Below, one piece after another: positions 18,202 to 26,251 of a stretch of DNA of 64,000 bases. Positions within the stretch are counted from its first letter, which is position 1. Every line of letters begins with the position of its first letter. The notes under the pieces were generated by a model. It made no database searches and was not told the DNA's origin. It saw only the letters and a program-made list of their open reading frames with translations. The stretch is from Blautia pseudococcoides. Its GTDB lineage: Bacteria; Bacillota; Clostridia; Lachnospirales; Lachnospiraceae. The position numbers were made by a program, and so were the translations under genes. The stretch covers positions 525,001-589,000 of the forward strand of contig NZ_CP015405.2 in assembly GCF_001689125.2 (NCBI RefSeq), written 5' to 3'.

Positions 18202-20601
18202 ATGAAAAAGCTTAAAAGGATTCTCAAAAAAGTTAAAAGTATGTTACGTTCAGCATGGTATATTCATTATTATTACTCCTCTGATTTGGATGGAAATACT
18301 ATTCTTTTAGATTCCAAAAATGGTAAAGACTTAGGAGGCAATATTCTTCGTTTGGCACAAGAACTGTCCGGGAATTCTGTGTATAGTGATTATAAATTGT
18401 ATTTTTCAAGTAATAAGGATAGAAAAAGACAACTAAAGAATACTCTAGAGTTATATAATATTACTAATGCTAAAATCGTGAAAGAAGCAGGTTACCGGCA
18501 TTATAAATTATTAGCAAGGGCAAAATACTTAATTACTGATACATCCTTTCCTATGGAGTTTGTAAAAAAGGAAGGGCAGATTATCACAAATACATGGCAT
18601 GGGACACCTTTAAAGAAAATGGGAAAGGATGTTGATAATCAAGCATACTCTATGGGCAATGTACAAAAGAGTCTTTTATTATCCGATTATCTGTTATATC
18701 CAAGTGATTATATGAGAAATATTATGATTAAGGCTTATTGTATGGATAATTTATATAAAGGCAAAATCTTATGTTCCGGTTATCCAAGGAATTCTGTGTT
18801 TTTTTATCCGGAGGAGGGAGTATTACTTCGCGCTAAATTGAATATGGCAGATAAAAAGGTCTTTGTTTACATGCCTACATGGCGTGGCGTGGTGGGAAAA
18901 GTTGAGACGGAAGTGCAAGTTTTGGAGGTACAAAACTATTTATTACAGATGGACGAAATGTTGAGTGATGATGAATTACTTTTGGTCCGTCTTCATCCTT
19001 TTGTGGCAAAAGCTATTGATTATAACAAATTTCAGCATATCTGTGCATTTCCAGATGGTTATGATCCATATGATATACTAAATATGGTAGACTGTTTAAT
19101 AACAGATTATTCAAGTGTGTTTTTTGATTTTTCAAATACTGGAAAAAAAATTGTACTTTTTGTATATGATAAAGAACAGTATTTAGATGATAGAGGGATT
19201 TATGTGCAGCTAGATAGTTTCCCATTTCCACAGGTACAAAATGTATCAGAATTGGTAAAAGAATTGAGAAAGCCTAAAAACTATGATGATACAGAATTTA
19301 GAAAAAAATATTGTCAGTATGATAGGAAAAATGTGGCGCAGATAGTATGTAAACATATTATTTTAAATGAAAAAGTTTTAGAAGAAGAAACTGTAATTGA
19401 TAATGGAAAAGATAATGTATTAATTTATTGTGGAGTATTAGCAAAGAATGGATTAACAACAGCATTTTTAAATTTATTAGAGAACATTGATCATACAAAA
19501 AGAAATTATTTTGTGACCTTTGTCAAAAGTAGTTATAGGAAAGATCCATTACAAGTAAAATTATTACCATCATGGGTAGGGATTGTTCCTATTACAGGTT
19601 TTTTTGGAAGAACACCTTTAGAGGTATTGGCAACAGTATTGTATTTTAGGAAAAAGAAAAAGAATAGGTGGATCATGAAATATGTTGATCGATATTACTC
19701 TAGAGAATTTAAAAAAAATTATGGGGAAAGTGACTACACGTTTGTTATTCACTATTCAGGATATGGAGAAAAGACATTAACGTTATTTCAAAATGCTCCT
19801 GATAGAAATATAGTATTTGTTCATAATGATATGGTTAAAGAATTGGAATTAAAAACAAATCAGCATGAACATACTGTGAAAAGGGCGTATGCTGAATATT
19901 TTAAAGTAGTTCCAGTAACTACTGATATCTATGAACCTACGTTTGAGCTAGGTAATAACAGTAATAATATTTGTATAGTGAATAATTGTCATGATTATCA
20001 AGGGATTATTAGAAAAAGCAATGAAAAAATCATATTTGATGAAAGAACTATAAGTACTGTATCTAAGGCGGAATTAGAAATTATCTTAGATAATTCAGAA
20101 AAAAAATTTATTACTATTGGACGGTTTTCTTTTGAAAAAGGTCACCAAATGCTTTTAAATGCTTTTGATAAATATTATGAAATATATAAAGAAGGGTATT
20201 TAATAATCATTGGCGGCTATGGTCAACTATACGATGAGACATTGCAATATGCACAGAATCTTAAAAGTAAAAATCATATTATTATTATACGTTTTATGAG
20301 TAATCCCATGCCAGTATTGAAGAAGTGTGATTTATTTATTTTATCTTCTCTTTACGAAGGGCTGGGGTTGGTTATATTAGAAGCTGATACGCTAGGTTTG
20401 CCTGTTATATCTACGGATATTCCGGGACCCAGAGGGTTTGTAAAAGAATACGGAGGATATCTTGTTCCCCCTAGTGTTGAAGGTATATATAATGGATTGA
20501 TTGCTTTTGATCGTGGTGAAGTGCCTGTGATGAATGTTGACTACAAAAGATATAATGAGCATGCAATAGAGCAATTTGAGACACTGTTTGAAGAAAATTA
20601 G
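18202..20601 (+). CDS. Fused CDP-glycerol glycerophosphotransferase and GT4 glycosyltransferase, second copy
   Basis: This 799-residue protein has the same two-domain plan as the one at 9518. Residues about 1-390 are the Glyphos_transf domain (TWHGTPLKKMG near 131, TDYSSVFFDFS near 301). Residues about 404-799 are a GT4 domain (ITIGRFSFEKGHQML, EGLGLVILE near 718, IPGPRGF). The two proteins align from end to end with many identical blocks (RARYLITDTSFP-like, MSNPMPVLKKCDLF, NVDY near the C-terminus) but this copy is far more AT-rich. The frame opens at 18160, but that ATG lies before the predicted transcription start; ATG at 18202 has AAAGGA upstream and gives an N-terminus (MKKLKRILKKVKS) that matches the paralogue. 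It may build a variant of the same glycerol-phosphate polymer. Confidence 0.87.
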   Translation: MKKLKRILKKVKSMLRSAWYIHYYYSSDLDGNTILLDSKNGKDLGGNILRLAQELSGNSVYSDYKLYFSSNKDRKRQLKNTLELYNITNAKIVKEAGYRHYKLLARAKYLITDTSFPMEFVKKEGQIITNTWHGTPLKKMGKDVDNQAYSMGNVQKSLLLSDYLLYPSDYMRNIMIKAYCMDNLYKGKILCSGYPRNSVFFYPEEGVLLRAKLNMADKKVFVYMPTWRGVVGKVETEVQVLEVQNYLLQMDEMLSDDELLLVRLHPFVAKAIDYNKFQHICAFPDGYDPYDILNMVDCLITDYSSVFFDFSNTGKKIVLFVYDKEQYLDDRGIYVQLDSFPFPQVQNVSELVKELRKPKNYDDTEFRKKYCQYDRKNVAQIVCKHIILNEKVLEEETVIDNGKDNVLIYCGVLAKNGLTTAFLNLLENIDHTKRNYFVTFVKSSYRKDPLQVKLLPSWVGIVPITGFFGRTPLEVLATVLYFRKKKKNRWIMKYVDRYYSREFKKNYGESDYTFVIHYSGYGEKTLTLFQNAPDRNIVFVHNDMVKELELKTNQHEHTVKRAYAEYFKVVPVTTDIYEPTFELGNNSNNICIVNNCHDYQGIIRKSNEKIIFDERTISTVSKAELEIILDNSEKKFITIGRFSFEKGHQMLLNAFDKYYEIYKEGYLIIIGGYGQLYDETLQYAQNLKSKNHIIIIRFMSNPMPVLKKCDLFILSSLYEGLGLVILEADTLGLPVISTDIPGPRGFVKEYGGYLVPPSVEGIYNGLIAFDRGEVPVMNVDYKRYNEHAIEQFETLFEEN

Positions 20602-21434
20602 GTTTAACTAGTCATACAGAGAGTCAGAAGTGATGATAGATAAGGTAGTACTTGGGACTGGTATACAGTAAATTAAACCTCATGTACTAAAGGCGTCTGT
20701 CGAAATAGGGAATGATGGAAAACGATAGTTTTAAGAGGGATTGCGTGATTCGTGTGAGTCATACAATCCCTTTGATTTAATAAGAATCTGTCAGCTATAA
20801 ATTTACCTACGGTTACCAGGAGGTACTGAAAACTATTAATCTTTTAAGGAATGAAATTTCATGATTACTTATCAGACGGGGCGGTAGTCAAAAATTATGA
20901 AGGATTGGTTCTGCAGCGGCATAAAAAGCGGTGGTGCATATTAAGACGCTCATCACCTTCTCGGCATATGAACCCTCTGTCGTGCAAATGTAGAATTTGC
21001 CAATGAATGAATCAACATTATGAGAAAGAGAAATTACCGTTTGCGAAAGTGCCAGCTTGCACAGATTTTGATTGGTTGAGCGACTGTGGTGACGCACAAA
21101 ACCAAAAATGACTTGCTTTTGGAAAGTGATAAAGATATTTATTTGCATTTAATACGGAAGGGATACGAGTTCATCTATTTGTCGCACAAAAGCTGGATTG
21201 GAAAAAGCCTGATATCCCTATCGCTGGATACGGGGTACAGGTGGTTAGAAATTTAGCGGAAGTGTGAAAAATGATTATTCATAATATCTCAGAATTTAAA
21301 TATTAGATTTATCATTTATCTAAAGATTCCTTAATAATCATATTGCAATCTCTTGTCATATTGTGTTATCTTGTATAAAGAAGGATTTATATAAGAAATA
21401 GTAAAAAATATATATAAATATTTTGGAGCGAAGT
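20602..21434. other. 833-base gap without an intact gene; possible degraded coding remnant
   Basis: After a weak terminator hairpin at 20736-20778 the sequence from about 20890 to 21270 is less AT-rich than its surroundings and shows coding-like stretches in several frames that are broken by stops. An 86-codon minus-strand frame (20888-21148) has no ribosome-binding site and no family resemblance I recognise. This looks like a decayed gene, but I cannot name its origin. The last 120 bases are AT-rich leader for the phosphoglycerol transferase gene, with TTGTCA and TATAAA near 21354-21380 but at a poor 15-base spacing. Confidence 0.4.
20736..20778 (+). terminator. Probable terminator after the 18202 gene
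   Basis: AGGGATTG (20736-20743) pairs with CAATCCCT (20764-20771) with a partly paired interior, followed by TTGATTT. It lies 135 bases after the stop codon, and the T-run is interrupted. Confidence 0.45.
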
Positions 21435-23339
21435 ATGGACACAAAAGAAGAAATAAAACAAGATTTGCATGCAAATATAAGCACAAAGTTCACAGTACAC
21501 AGGAAAATCATAAAAATCATAGGAATAGTAATAGGGTATCTGATTGCTTTTCTTTCTCTGTTAATAGCCACCAGTATTTCATGGATGTTTAGAACCTGGA
21601 CGGGGCTTACTATGAATGAACTGATGTTTCACATACAATCACCTCTGCAGGGAACTGATAGTGGGATAATTATAAGTTACATATTATCCTGTGTCCTTGT
21701 ATCCATAGGCATTATTTTACTTGTTGGAATTATTTATAAAATTGTAAAAAAGAAAAAGGGATTTATACTTTTATTTTCTGCAGTTATATCTGTTGCAATC
21801 GCAGGTACTTCTATAAATTATATGTGGAGCAGACTGGATATTAAGGCTTATGCAAGTAACAGAAGTACTTATTCTACATTTATTGATGACAACTATATAG
21901 ACCCTAAATCCGTAGATATAAAGTTTCCGGAACAAAAAAGAAATTTAATATACATTTATCTGGAGTCCATGGAAAATACCTATGCGGATGAAAAACATGG
22001 CGGAGCATTTACAAAAAATATAATACCAGAACTTACAGATCTGTCAATTGAAAATGAAAATTTCTCCGGCAGTCAAAAATCATTAAACGGAGGGATATCA
22101 TTAAATGGTACTGGCTGGACAGTGGCTGCAATGTTTGCACAGAGTACCGGTTTACCTCTTATGATTCCAATAGAAGGTAACGCAATGAACGAGCAGGAAA
22201 GTTTTATGCCGGGGTTGACTGCTATAGGGGATATTCTTCAAGAAGAGGGGTATACTCAAAATTTGCTTTTAGGTTCTGACGCAAATTTTGGAGGAAGGAA
22301 ATCATTTTATACTCAACATGGAAATTATAATATTTATGATTATTATTATAGTAAGGACAACGGACAAGTACCAGAAGATTATCATGTATTTTGGGGATAT
22401 GAGGATAAAAAACTCTTTGAGTTTGCGAAAGAACATTTGCTGGAAGCCAGTTCTTCAGAGGAACCATTTAATATGACCATTTTAACAGTGGATACTCACT
22501 TTGAGGATGGATATATATGCGAGGATTGTCAGGATACTTATGGAAGCGACCAATACGCTAATGTTATAGCTTGTTCAAGTAAACAGGTAGGCGAATTTGT
22601 GAAGTGGGTACAAGAACAGGCTTTTTATGAAAATACAACTATTGTCATATCTGGAGATCATCCGACTATGGACAGTGATTTCTGTGAAGACGTGGATAAA
22701 AGTTACAATAGAAAAGTCTTTACCACTTACATAAATTCTGCTGTGGAGGCCAAGGGGGATACTTACAGACAGTATTCTACATTTGATAATTTTCCAACCA
22801 CACTGGCAAGTTTAGGTGCAGAAATCGAAGGCAACCGGTTGGGTCTTGGAACAAATTTATTTTCATCAGAAGCTACCTTACTTGAAAAATATGATAAAAA
22901 TACGATAGACATTGAGCTGGATAAAAAGTCAAAATTAATGGAAAAGCTTACGGAAGATATTGTAGTACAGGAACCGGAAGAGAATATGACCGCTGAAGCA
23001 GAAACAGAAGAAGAACCAGCCGGGAATCCTGAAGAGATCCCGACAGAAATTGAGGTGACCCCATACGATTTCAGAACCGGAAAATACGAAGTCATTATAA
23101 GAAATCTATCGGCCGATGCAAATATTCAGGCGCTGCGCTGCGCTGTATGGGCGGAAGAGGATCAGAGTGATTTGAAGTGGTATGAAGCAGAACTACAGGC
23201 AGACGGCTCTTATGTGACTAAGGTATGGGCATCGGATTTTGCTTACAAGGTTTCGGAATATAATATCCATATTTATACAGTAGATATGGAAGGGGAACCA
23301 CATTTGTTTTCAGAGTCTATGGGCGAAATAACAAGATAG
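21435..23339 (+). CDS. OpgB/LtaS-like phosphoglycerol transferase with C-terminal GBS Bsp-like domain
   Basis: The 634-residue protein has three N-terminal membrane helices (about 25-50, 75-100, 112-135) and then an extracellular alkaline-phosphatase/sulfatase-type domain (about 165-470). Visible active-site elements are YLESME (metal-binding Glu), the nucleophile region NGTGWTVAAMFAQSTGLPL near 226 (closer to OpgB than to LtaS), TVDTHFEDGY, and SGDHPTMD near 406. Such enzymes move phosphoglycerol from a lipid donor to glycans or to a growing chain. After a Glu/Pro-rich linker (about 513-540) the last 95 residues match the GBS Bsp-like repeat pattern (VWAEEDQSDLKWYEAELQ, DGSYV, YNIHIY), a domain of secreted cell-wall proteins. 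GGAG six bases before ATG at 21435 sets the start; the TTG at 21423 overlaps it. A bidirectional terminator follows. Confidence 0.85.
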   Translation: MDTKEEIKQDLHANISTKFTVHRKIIKIIGIVIGYLIAFLSLLIATSISWMFRTWTGLTMNELMFHIQSPLQGTDSGIIISYILSCVLVSIGIILLVGIIYKIVKKKKGFILLFSAVISVAIAGTSINYMWSRLDIKAYASNRSTYSTFIDDNYIDPKSVDIKFPEQKRNLIYIYLESMENTYADEKHGGAFTKNIIPELTDLSIENENFSGSQKSLNGGISLNGTGWTVAAMFAQSTGLPLMIPIEGNAMNEQESFMPGLTAIGDILQEEGYTQNLLLGSDANFGGRKSFYTQHGNYNIYDYYYSKDNGQVPEDYHVFWGYEDKKLFEFAKEHLLEASSSEEPFNMTILTVDTHFEDGYICEDCQDTYGSDQYANVIACSSKQVGEFVKWVQEQAFYENTTIVISGDHPTMDSDFCEDVDKSYNRKVFTTYINSAVEAKGDTYRQYSTFDNFPTTLASLGAEIEGNRLGLGTNLFSSEATLLEKYDKNTIDIELDKKSKLMEKLTEDIVVQEPEENMTAEAETEEEPAGNPEEIPTEIEVTPYDFRTGKYEVIIRNLSADANIQALRCAVWAEEDQSDLKWYEAELQADGSYVTKVWASDFAYKVSEYNIHIYTVDMEGEPHLFSESMGEITR

Positions 23340-23354
23340 TAAATGAATGATTAA

Positions 23355-23390
23355 AAGGGGCTGATGCTTTTTGGCATCGGCCCCTTAATT
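23355..23390. terminator. Bidirectional rho-independent terminator
   Basis: AAGGGGCTGATGC (23355-23367) pairs with GCATCGGCCCCTT (23374-23386), one G-U, loop TTTTTG. T-rich sequence follows on both strands. It separates two convergent genes. Confidence 0.85.
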
Positions 23391-23422
23391 ATTACGTCAG
23401 TTTGAAAATATAGGTATATATA

Positions 23423-24199
23423 TCAATTGGCAGTATCATAGTAAATAATATAATTTCCGGAATCAGCAACAGCTTTGAAATCACCATCTGAAAGGTTGTT
23501 ATTAACGGCATCCTCTTTACTGACCACAATGTATTGGCATCCATTTTGTTTAGCCAGTTGTGCCAGTTCTTCTGCTGACTTGTCTGTCTGATTCATTACA
23601 TCAAATAATTTTCGAGCATCGCTGGATGGACTGGTTTCTGTTTCAACCCGTCTTCCATAGGGAAGATAAATATTTGCATCGTATTGCCTGATATATGGAA
23701 GAAGTTCAGTGGGAAAAACAGCTGTTATCCTACTATTTTCCGCATGGTCTTCTATCATATCACAGATGGAAAAGGTATCTTCAGGGAGTTTATATGCGTT
23801 CACGCTTTTTGTAAATACATCCTTGCTATACATAAAATTACCGCTGAAAATCAGAAGCAGGAGAATTGCTAAAACAAATAAATTTTTATGCACCTTGCTG
23901 TCCATTTCTGAGGCAATGAAAGTTACTGCAAGCGCAACAACCATTGCCATTGGCAAAAGCCAGAACATTCTCCAGTATACCGATTTTCCGATACAATAAT
24001 CCATGATAATTTTAGCCGTGACAGGACAGATATAAATAAAACCAATCCCAATCATATAATGGTTTATAAATCTTATTTCAGAATGGGTTTTATTTTTGGA
24101 AAATAAATATCCTGCACATACCAGAAAAATAAGAAAGTACCAGCAATCACCAGTATAGAGCCAAAGCATTTTTTCTGTTATTTTCACAATTTCATTCAT
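23423..24199 (-). CDS. C-terminal half of a split polytopic membrane protein (DUF6077-like)
   Basis: This 258-residue product has about five hydrophobic segments in its first 150 residues (WYFLIFLVCAGYLF, IGIGFIYICPVTAKIIMD, LPMAMVVALAVTFIAS, LFVLAILLLLIFSGNFMY) and a soluble C-terminal domain of about 100 residues with ITAVFPTELLPYIRQYDANIYLPYGR and CQYIVVSKEDA. The ATG at 24199 overlaps the stop of the upstream gene as ATGA, and GGGAG lies nine bases before it, so it could be translated as a separate coupled protein. The two products look like the two halves of one 600-residue membrane protein of the kind found beside glycosyltransferase loci (soluble tail after GT-C-like helices). An in-frame extension to 24274 is unlikely to be used. 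Function unknown. Confidence 0.65.
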   Translation of the reverse strand: MNEIVKITEKMLWLYTGDCWYFLIFLVCAGYLFSKNKTHSEIRFINHYMIGIGFIYICPVTAKIIMDYCIGKSVYWRMFWLLPMAMVVALAVTFIASEMDSKVHKNLFVLAILLLLIFSGNFMYSKDVFTKSVNAYKLPEDTFSICDMIEDHAENSRITAVFPTELLPYIRQYDANIYLPYGRRVETETSPSSDARKLFDVMNQTDKSAEELAQLAKQNGCQYIVVSKEDAVNNNLSDGDFKAVADSGNYIIYYDTAN

Positions 24200-25251
24200 G
24201 GGCAAAATCTCCCAAATTTCATTAACAAATATATTACCATTAAGCAAATGGCAGGTGAACAACTGATTACACATTTAATCAATGGTTTAAAAGATTTATT
24301 GTAGATACAGTACAAAATAGCAGATAACCCCAGCAAGGTGGGAAGCAGCATTATTCCCATAGAGGAAACCAGGCTTGCCGCTAAAACCAAAGATAATGAG
24401 GCACATAACGGCCACTTATATGGTACGTTGGTCTGGCATTCTTTCATTAAAAAGTAAATAGCCGCAGGTATGAGAATGCCGGCAAGTACGGCTTTTCCCT
24501 GCCAGGAGCGAATCAAAATAAAAGTAGAGGAGGAGTAAACAGTAAAATACCCCCAAATTTGAAAGGTGCATAGAACTAATAAAAAGATTCCGATCATTCC
24601 CTTTTTCTTTTTAAAAATAAGTGAACCAATTAAATAATATACCAGATATGCAAAGCCAGTCATAAGTGGAGCTAAAATTGTATGTGCTATAATTGTAGGA
24701 TGCAAAAAAAACAGTTTACCTAAGAATGCTGTAAAAATAGGAAAAGGGGATAATACATATCGTGATGGCATGGTATTCATAATAATTCCGGTATCTGCGG
24801 CATATTGATACATAGTATCAGTTCTCAAAGTTGTAGCAGCAGTCGCAACATACATAGCATCATCAGCATCAAGATGCATATAAAATGCCAGCATAGACAT
24901 CTGAAATATGATCATAATAATAGCCGCTGCCAGTGGAATGTCTAATGTGGAAATAAATTTGTGAACTTTTTTTCCAATATATTTATAGCTGTATCTGGCA
25001 TATTTAAATATAGAAAAAATAATAACAGCTATTAGCACGAAACAGTAAAAATAAAAAAAGTATGAAAATTTGGCCCGTAAAAAAATAAACGGAAGAACAA
25101 TCACTTCAAAACTAGCAAATAATCTCAGCAGTCCATGCAATAAAATCTCTGCTAGAGGGAATCCATCACTTTTTTTTCTGCCCAGAATCCCTAAAAAATA
25201 AATTGATAAAATGAAAAATAGAACTAGAAAGAATGTTTTAATGTAGTTCAT
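24196..25251 (-). CDS. N-terminal half of a split polytopic membrane protein (DUF6077-like)
   Basis: This 351-residue product has about nine membrane helices and no soluble domain. The first external loop has MHLDADDAMYVATAATTLRTD near residue 125, an Asp-rich motif in the position where GT-C glycosyltransferases carry their catalytic acid. The next loop has MNTMPSRYVLSPFPIF. The protein ends abruptly after a helix (ICLMVIYLLMKFGRFCP), where a one-base shift would continue into the 23423-24199 frame. A strong AGGAGG lies five bases before the ATG at 25251, and a promoter lies just upstream. The family assignment to DUF6077 is from memory of gene architecture and is uncertain; a membrane glycosyltransferase role is possible. 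Confidence 0.65.
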   Translation of the reverse strand: MNYIKTFFLVLFFILSIYFLGILGRKKSDGFPLAEILLHGLLRLFASFEVIVLPFIFLRAKFSYFFYFYCFVLIAVIIFSIFKYARYSYKYIGKKVHKFISTLDIPLAAAIIMIIFQMSMLAFYMHLDADDAMYVATAATTLRTDTMYQYAADTGIIMNTMPSRYVLSPFPIFTAFLGKLFFLHPTIIAHTILAPLMTGFAYLVYYLIGSLIFKKKKGMIGIFLLVLCTFQIWGYFTVYSSSTFILIRSWQGKAVLAGILIPAAIYFLMKECQTNVPYKWPLCASLSLVLAASLVSSMGIMLLPTLLGLSAILYCIYNKSFKPLIKCVISCSPAICLMVIYLLMKFGRFCP

Positions 25252-25298
25252 GAATGCCTCCTGATAATTTATTTGGGGACAGTTTATCTAATTCCTTT

Positions 25299-25327
25299 AT
25301 AGTATATAATTTTAAAGTTGAAGTCAA
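25299..25327 (-). promoter_or_regulatory. Promoter for the split membrane protein genes
   Basis: On the minus strand TTGACT (25327-25322) and TACTAT (25304-25299) are 17 bases apart, 48 bases upstream of the ATG at 25251. Confidence 0.7.
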
Positions 25328-25370
25328 GATATTCAGCGGATTTGGCTTGTGAATTTGCTTTTATTTACAT

Positions 25371-25403
25371 AAAAAAACTCTCTAACGGGCTTCCGATAGA
25401 AAG
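25371..25403 (-). terminator. Terminator after the distal tRNA-Leu
   Basis: On the minus strand CTTTCTATCGG (25403-25393) pairs with CCGTTAGAGAG (25388-25378) with one mismatch and one G-U, followed by seven T residues. It lies 20 bases after the tRNA 3' end. Confidence 0.78.
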
Positions 25404-25422
25404 TTTAAATTACAAAAAAGGA

Positions 25423-25506
25423 TGCAGGAGATGGGACTTGAACCCACACGATATTGCTACCACAGGCACCTGAAGCCTGCGCGTCTGCCAATTCCGCCAC
25501 TCCTGC
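25423..25506 (-). tRNA. tRNA-Leu (anticodon CAG), copy 1
   Basis: The 84-base gene folds as a class II tRNA. The acceptor stem is GCAGGAG/CTCCTGC with A73, the D-arm contains TGGCGGAATTGGCAGACGC, and the anticodon arm is CAGGC-TTCAGGT-GCCTG with CAG at positions 34-36. A long variable arm and the T-loop GGTTCAAGTCC follow. CCA is not encoded. It reads leucine codon CUG. It has its own promoter (25546-25574) and a leader hairpin, and is identical over its whole length to copy 2. Confidence 0.96.
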
Positions 25507-25522
25507 ATCTTCTATTAAGTTC

Positions 25523-25538
25523 GTGTTCTCTCGAACAC
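25523..25538 (-). other. Pre-tRNA leader hairpin, copy 1
   Basis: GTGTTC and GAACAC pair around a four-base loop between the -10 element and the 5' end of the mature tRNA. The same hairpin occurs before copy 2 with a compensating base-pair change. Confidence 0.5.
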
Positions 25539-25545
25539 AAGTGAT

Positions 25546-25574
25546 ATATTACACGATTTGTACAAGAAAGTCAA
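25546..25574 (-). promoter_or_regulatory. Promoter of tRNA-Leu copy 1
   Basis: Minus strand TTGACT (25574-25569), 17-base spacer, TAATAT (25551-25546). The mature tRNA begins 40 bases downstream. Confidence 0.8.
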
Positions 25575-25705
25575 TACCTTTTTAAAAAAAATAAAAACTC
25601 CTGACCACTTAAAACTGCCCGCCCATGTCAAGATCCGGCACTCTAATGAAATGACCGTCACCCGCGGCAGCCGCCATGATTCACGGTCAAAAAACAAAAA
25701 AAGGA

Positions 25706-25789
25706 TGCAGGAGATGGGACTTGAACCCACACGATATTGCTACCACAGGCACCTGAAGCCTGCGCGTCTGCCAATTCCGCCACTCCTGC
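25706..25789 (-). tRNA. tRNA-Leu (anticodon CAG), copy 2
   Basis: This 84-base gene is identical to the copy at 25423-25506 and lies 283 bases away in the same orientation. Its flanks are similar but diverged, so the unit of promoter, leader and tRNA was duplicated some time ago while the mature tRNA was kept unchanged. CCA is not encoded. Confidence 0.96.
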
Positions 25790-25805
25790 ATCTTCTATTA
25801 AGTTC

Positions 25806-25821
25806 GTGCTCTCTCAAGCAC
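25806..25821 (-). other. Pre-tRNA leader hairpin, copy 2
   Basis: GTGCTT and GAGCAC pair in the same place as in copy 1. The T-A pair of copy 1 is a C-G pair here, and a C-G pair has become T-G, so pairing is kept. Confidence 0.5.
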
Positions 25822-25828
25822 AAGACAT

Positions 25829-25857
25829 ATATTACATGATTTTACAGGAAATGTCAA
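25829..25857 (-). promoter_or_regulatory. Promoter of tRNA-Leu copy 2
   Basis: Minus strand consensus TTGACA (25857-25852), 17-base spacer, TAATAT (25834-25829). Confidence 0.87.
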
Positions 25858-25859
25858 CA

Positions 25860-26251
25860 CTAATTTTCAAAGTTTTTAATAAAATTAACGCAATTTACTT
25901 TTTCGACATTTAGCGCCTATTCTTCCTTACAAAAGGACGCCGTTTTATGATCCATCCATATTAAAAAATGACAAAAATCCTCCGGCATAAAATTATCCCA
26001 TATTTCCATCATAATAAGGTAATGCTAAATACATAATCTATATTCTCATACCAAATACTAAAACATTCCATCATACGGAATCCATACAGCCGGATATTTC
26101 AAAACCTTCTAAATCCCGGCTGTGAAAAAACCGCGAAAAAACAAGAAAAAAAGGTTGAAAAACACTACATGTTGTGATACACTTTTTACAATTTGGGGAA
26201 AATTTGGGGAACCATTAACAGTGCGCTATAGAAAGGAAGACAGGTGAAAGC
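25860..26251. other. Intergenic region upstream of carA
   Basis: This 392-base AT-rich gap separates the divergent tRNA-Leu and carA transcripts. It holds the carA promoter at 26155-26183 and a CAGCCGG/CCGGCTG inverted repeat around 26090-26123 with a 22-base loop. No reading frame is supported and no pyrimidine attenuator is evident. Confidence 0.5.
26155..26183 (+). promoter_or_regulatory. Promoter of carAB
   Basis: TTGAAA (26155-26160) and TACACT (26178-26183) are 17 bases apart, 68 bases before the carA ATG. Confidence 0.68.

Noticed and set aside
20888..21148. 86-codon minus-strand frame
   Set aside because: No Shine-Dalgarno sequence before the ATG and no recognisable family; it may reflect a decayed gene on either strand.
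21354..21380. Promoter TTGTCA/TATAAA before the phosphoglycerol transferase gene
   Set aside because: The spacer is only 15 bases, so I did not list it as a feature.
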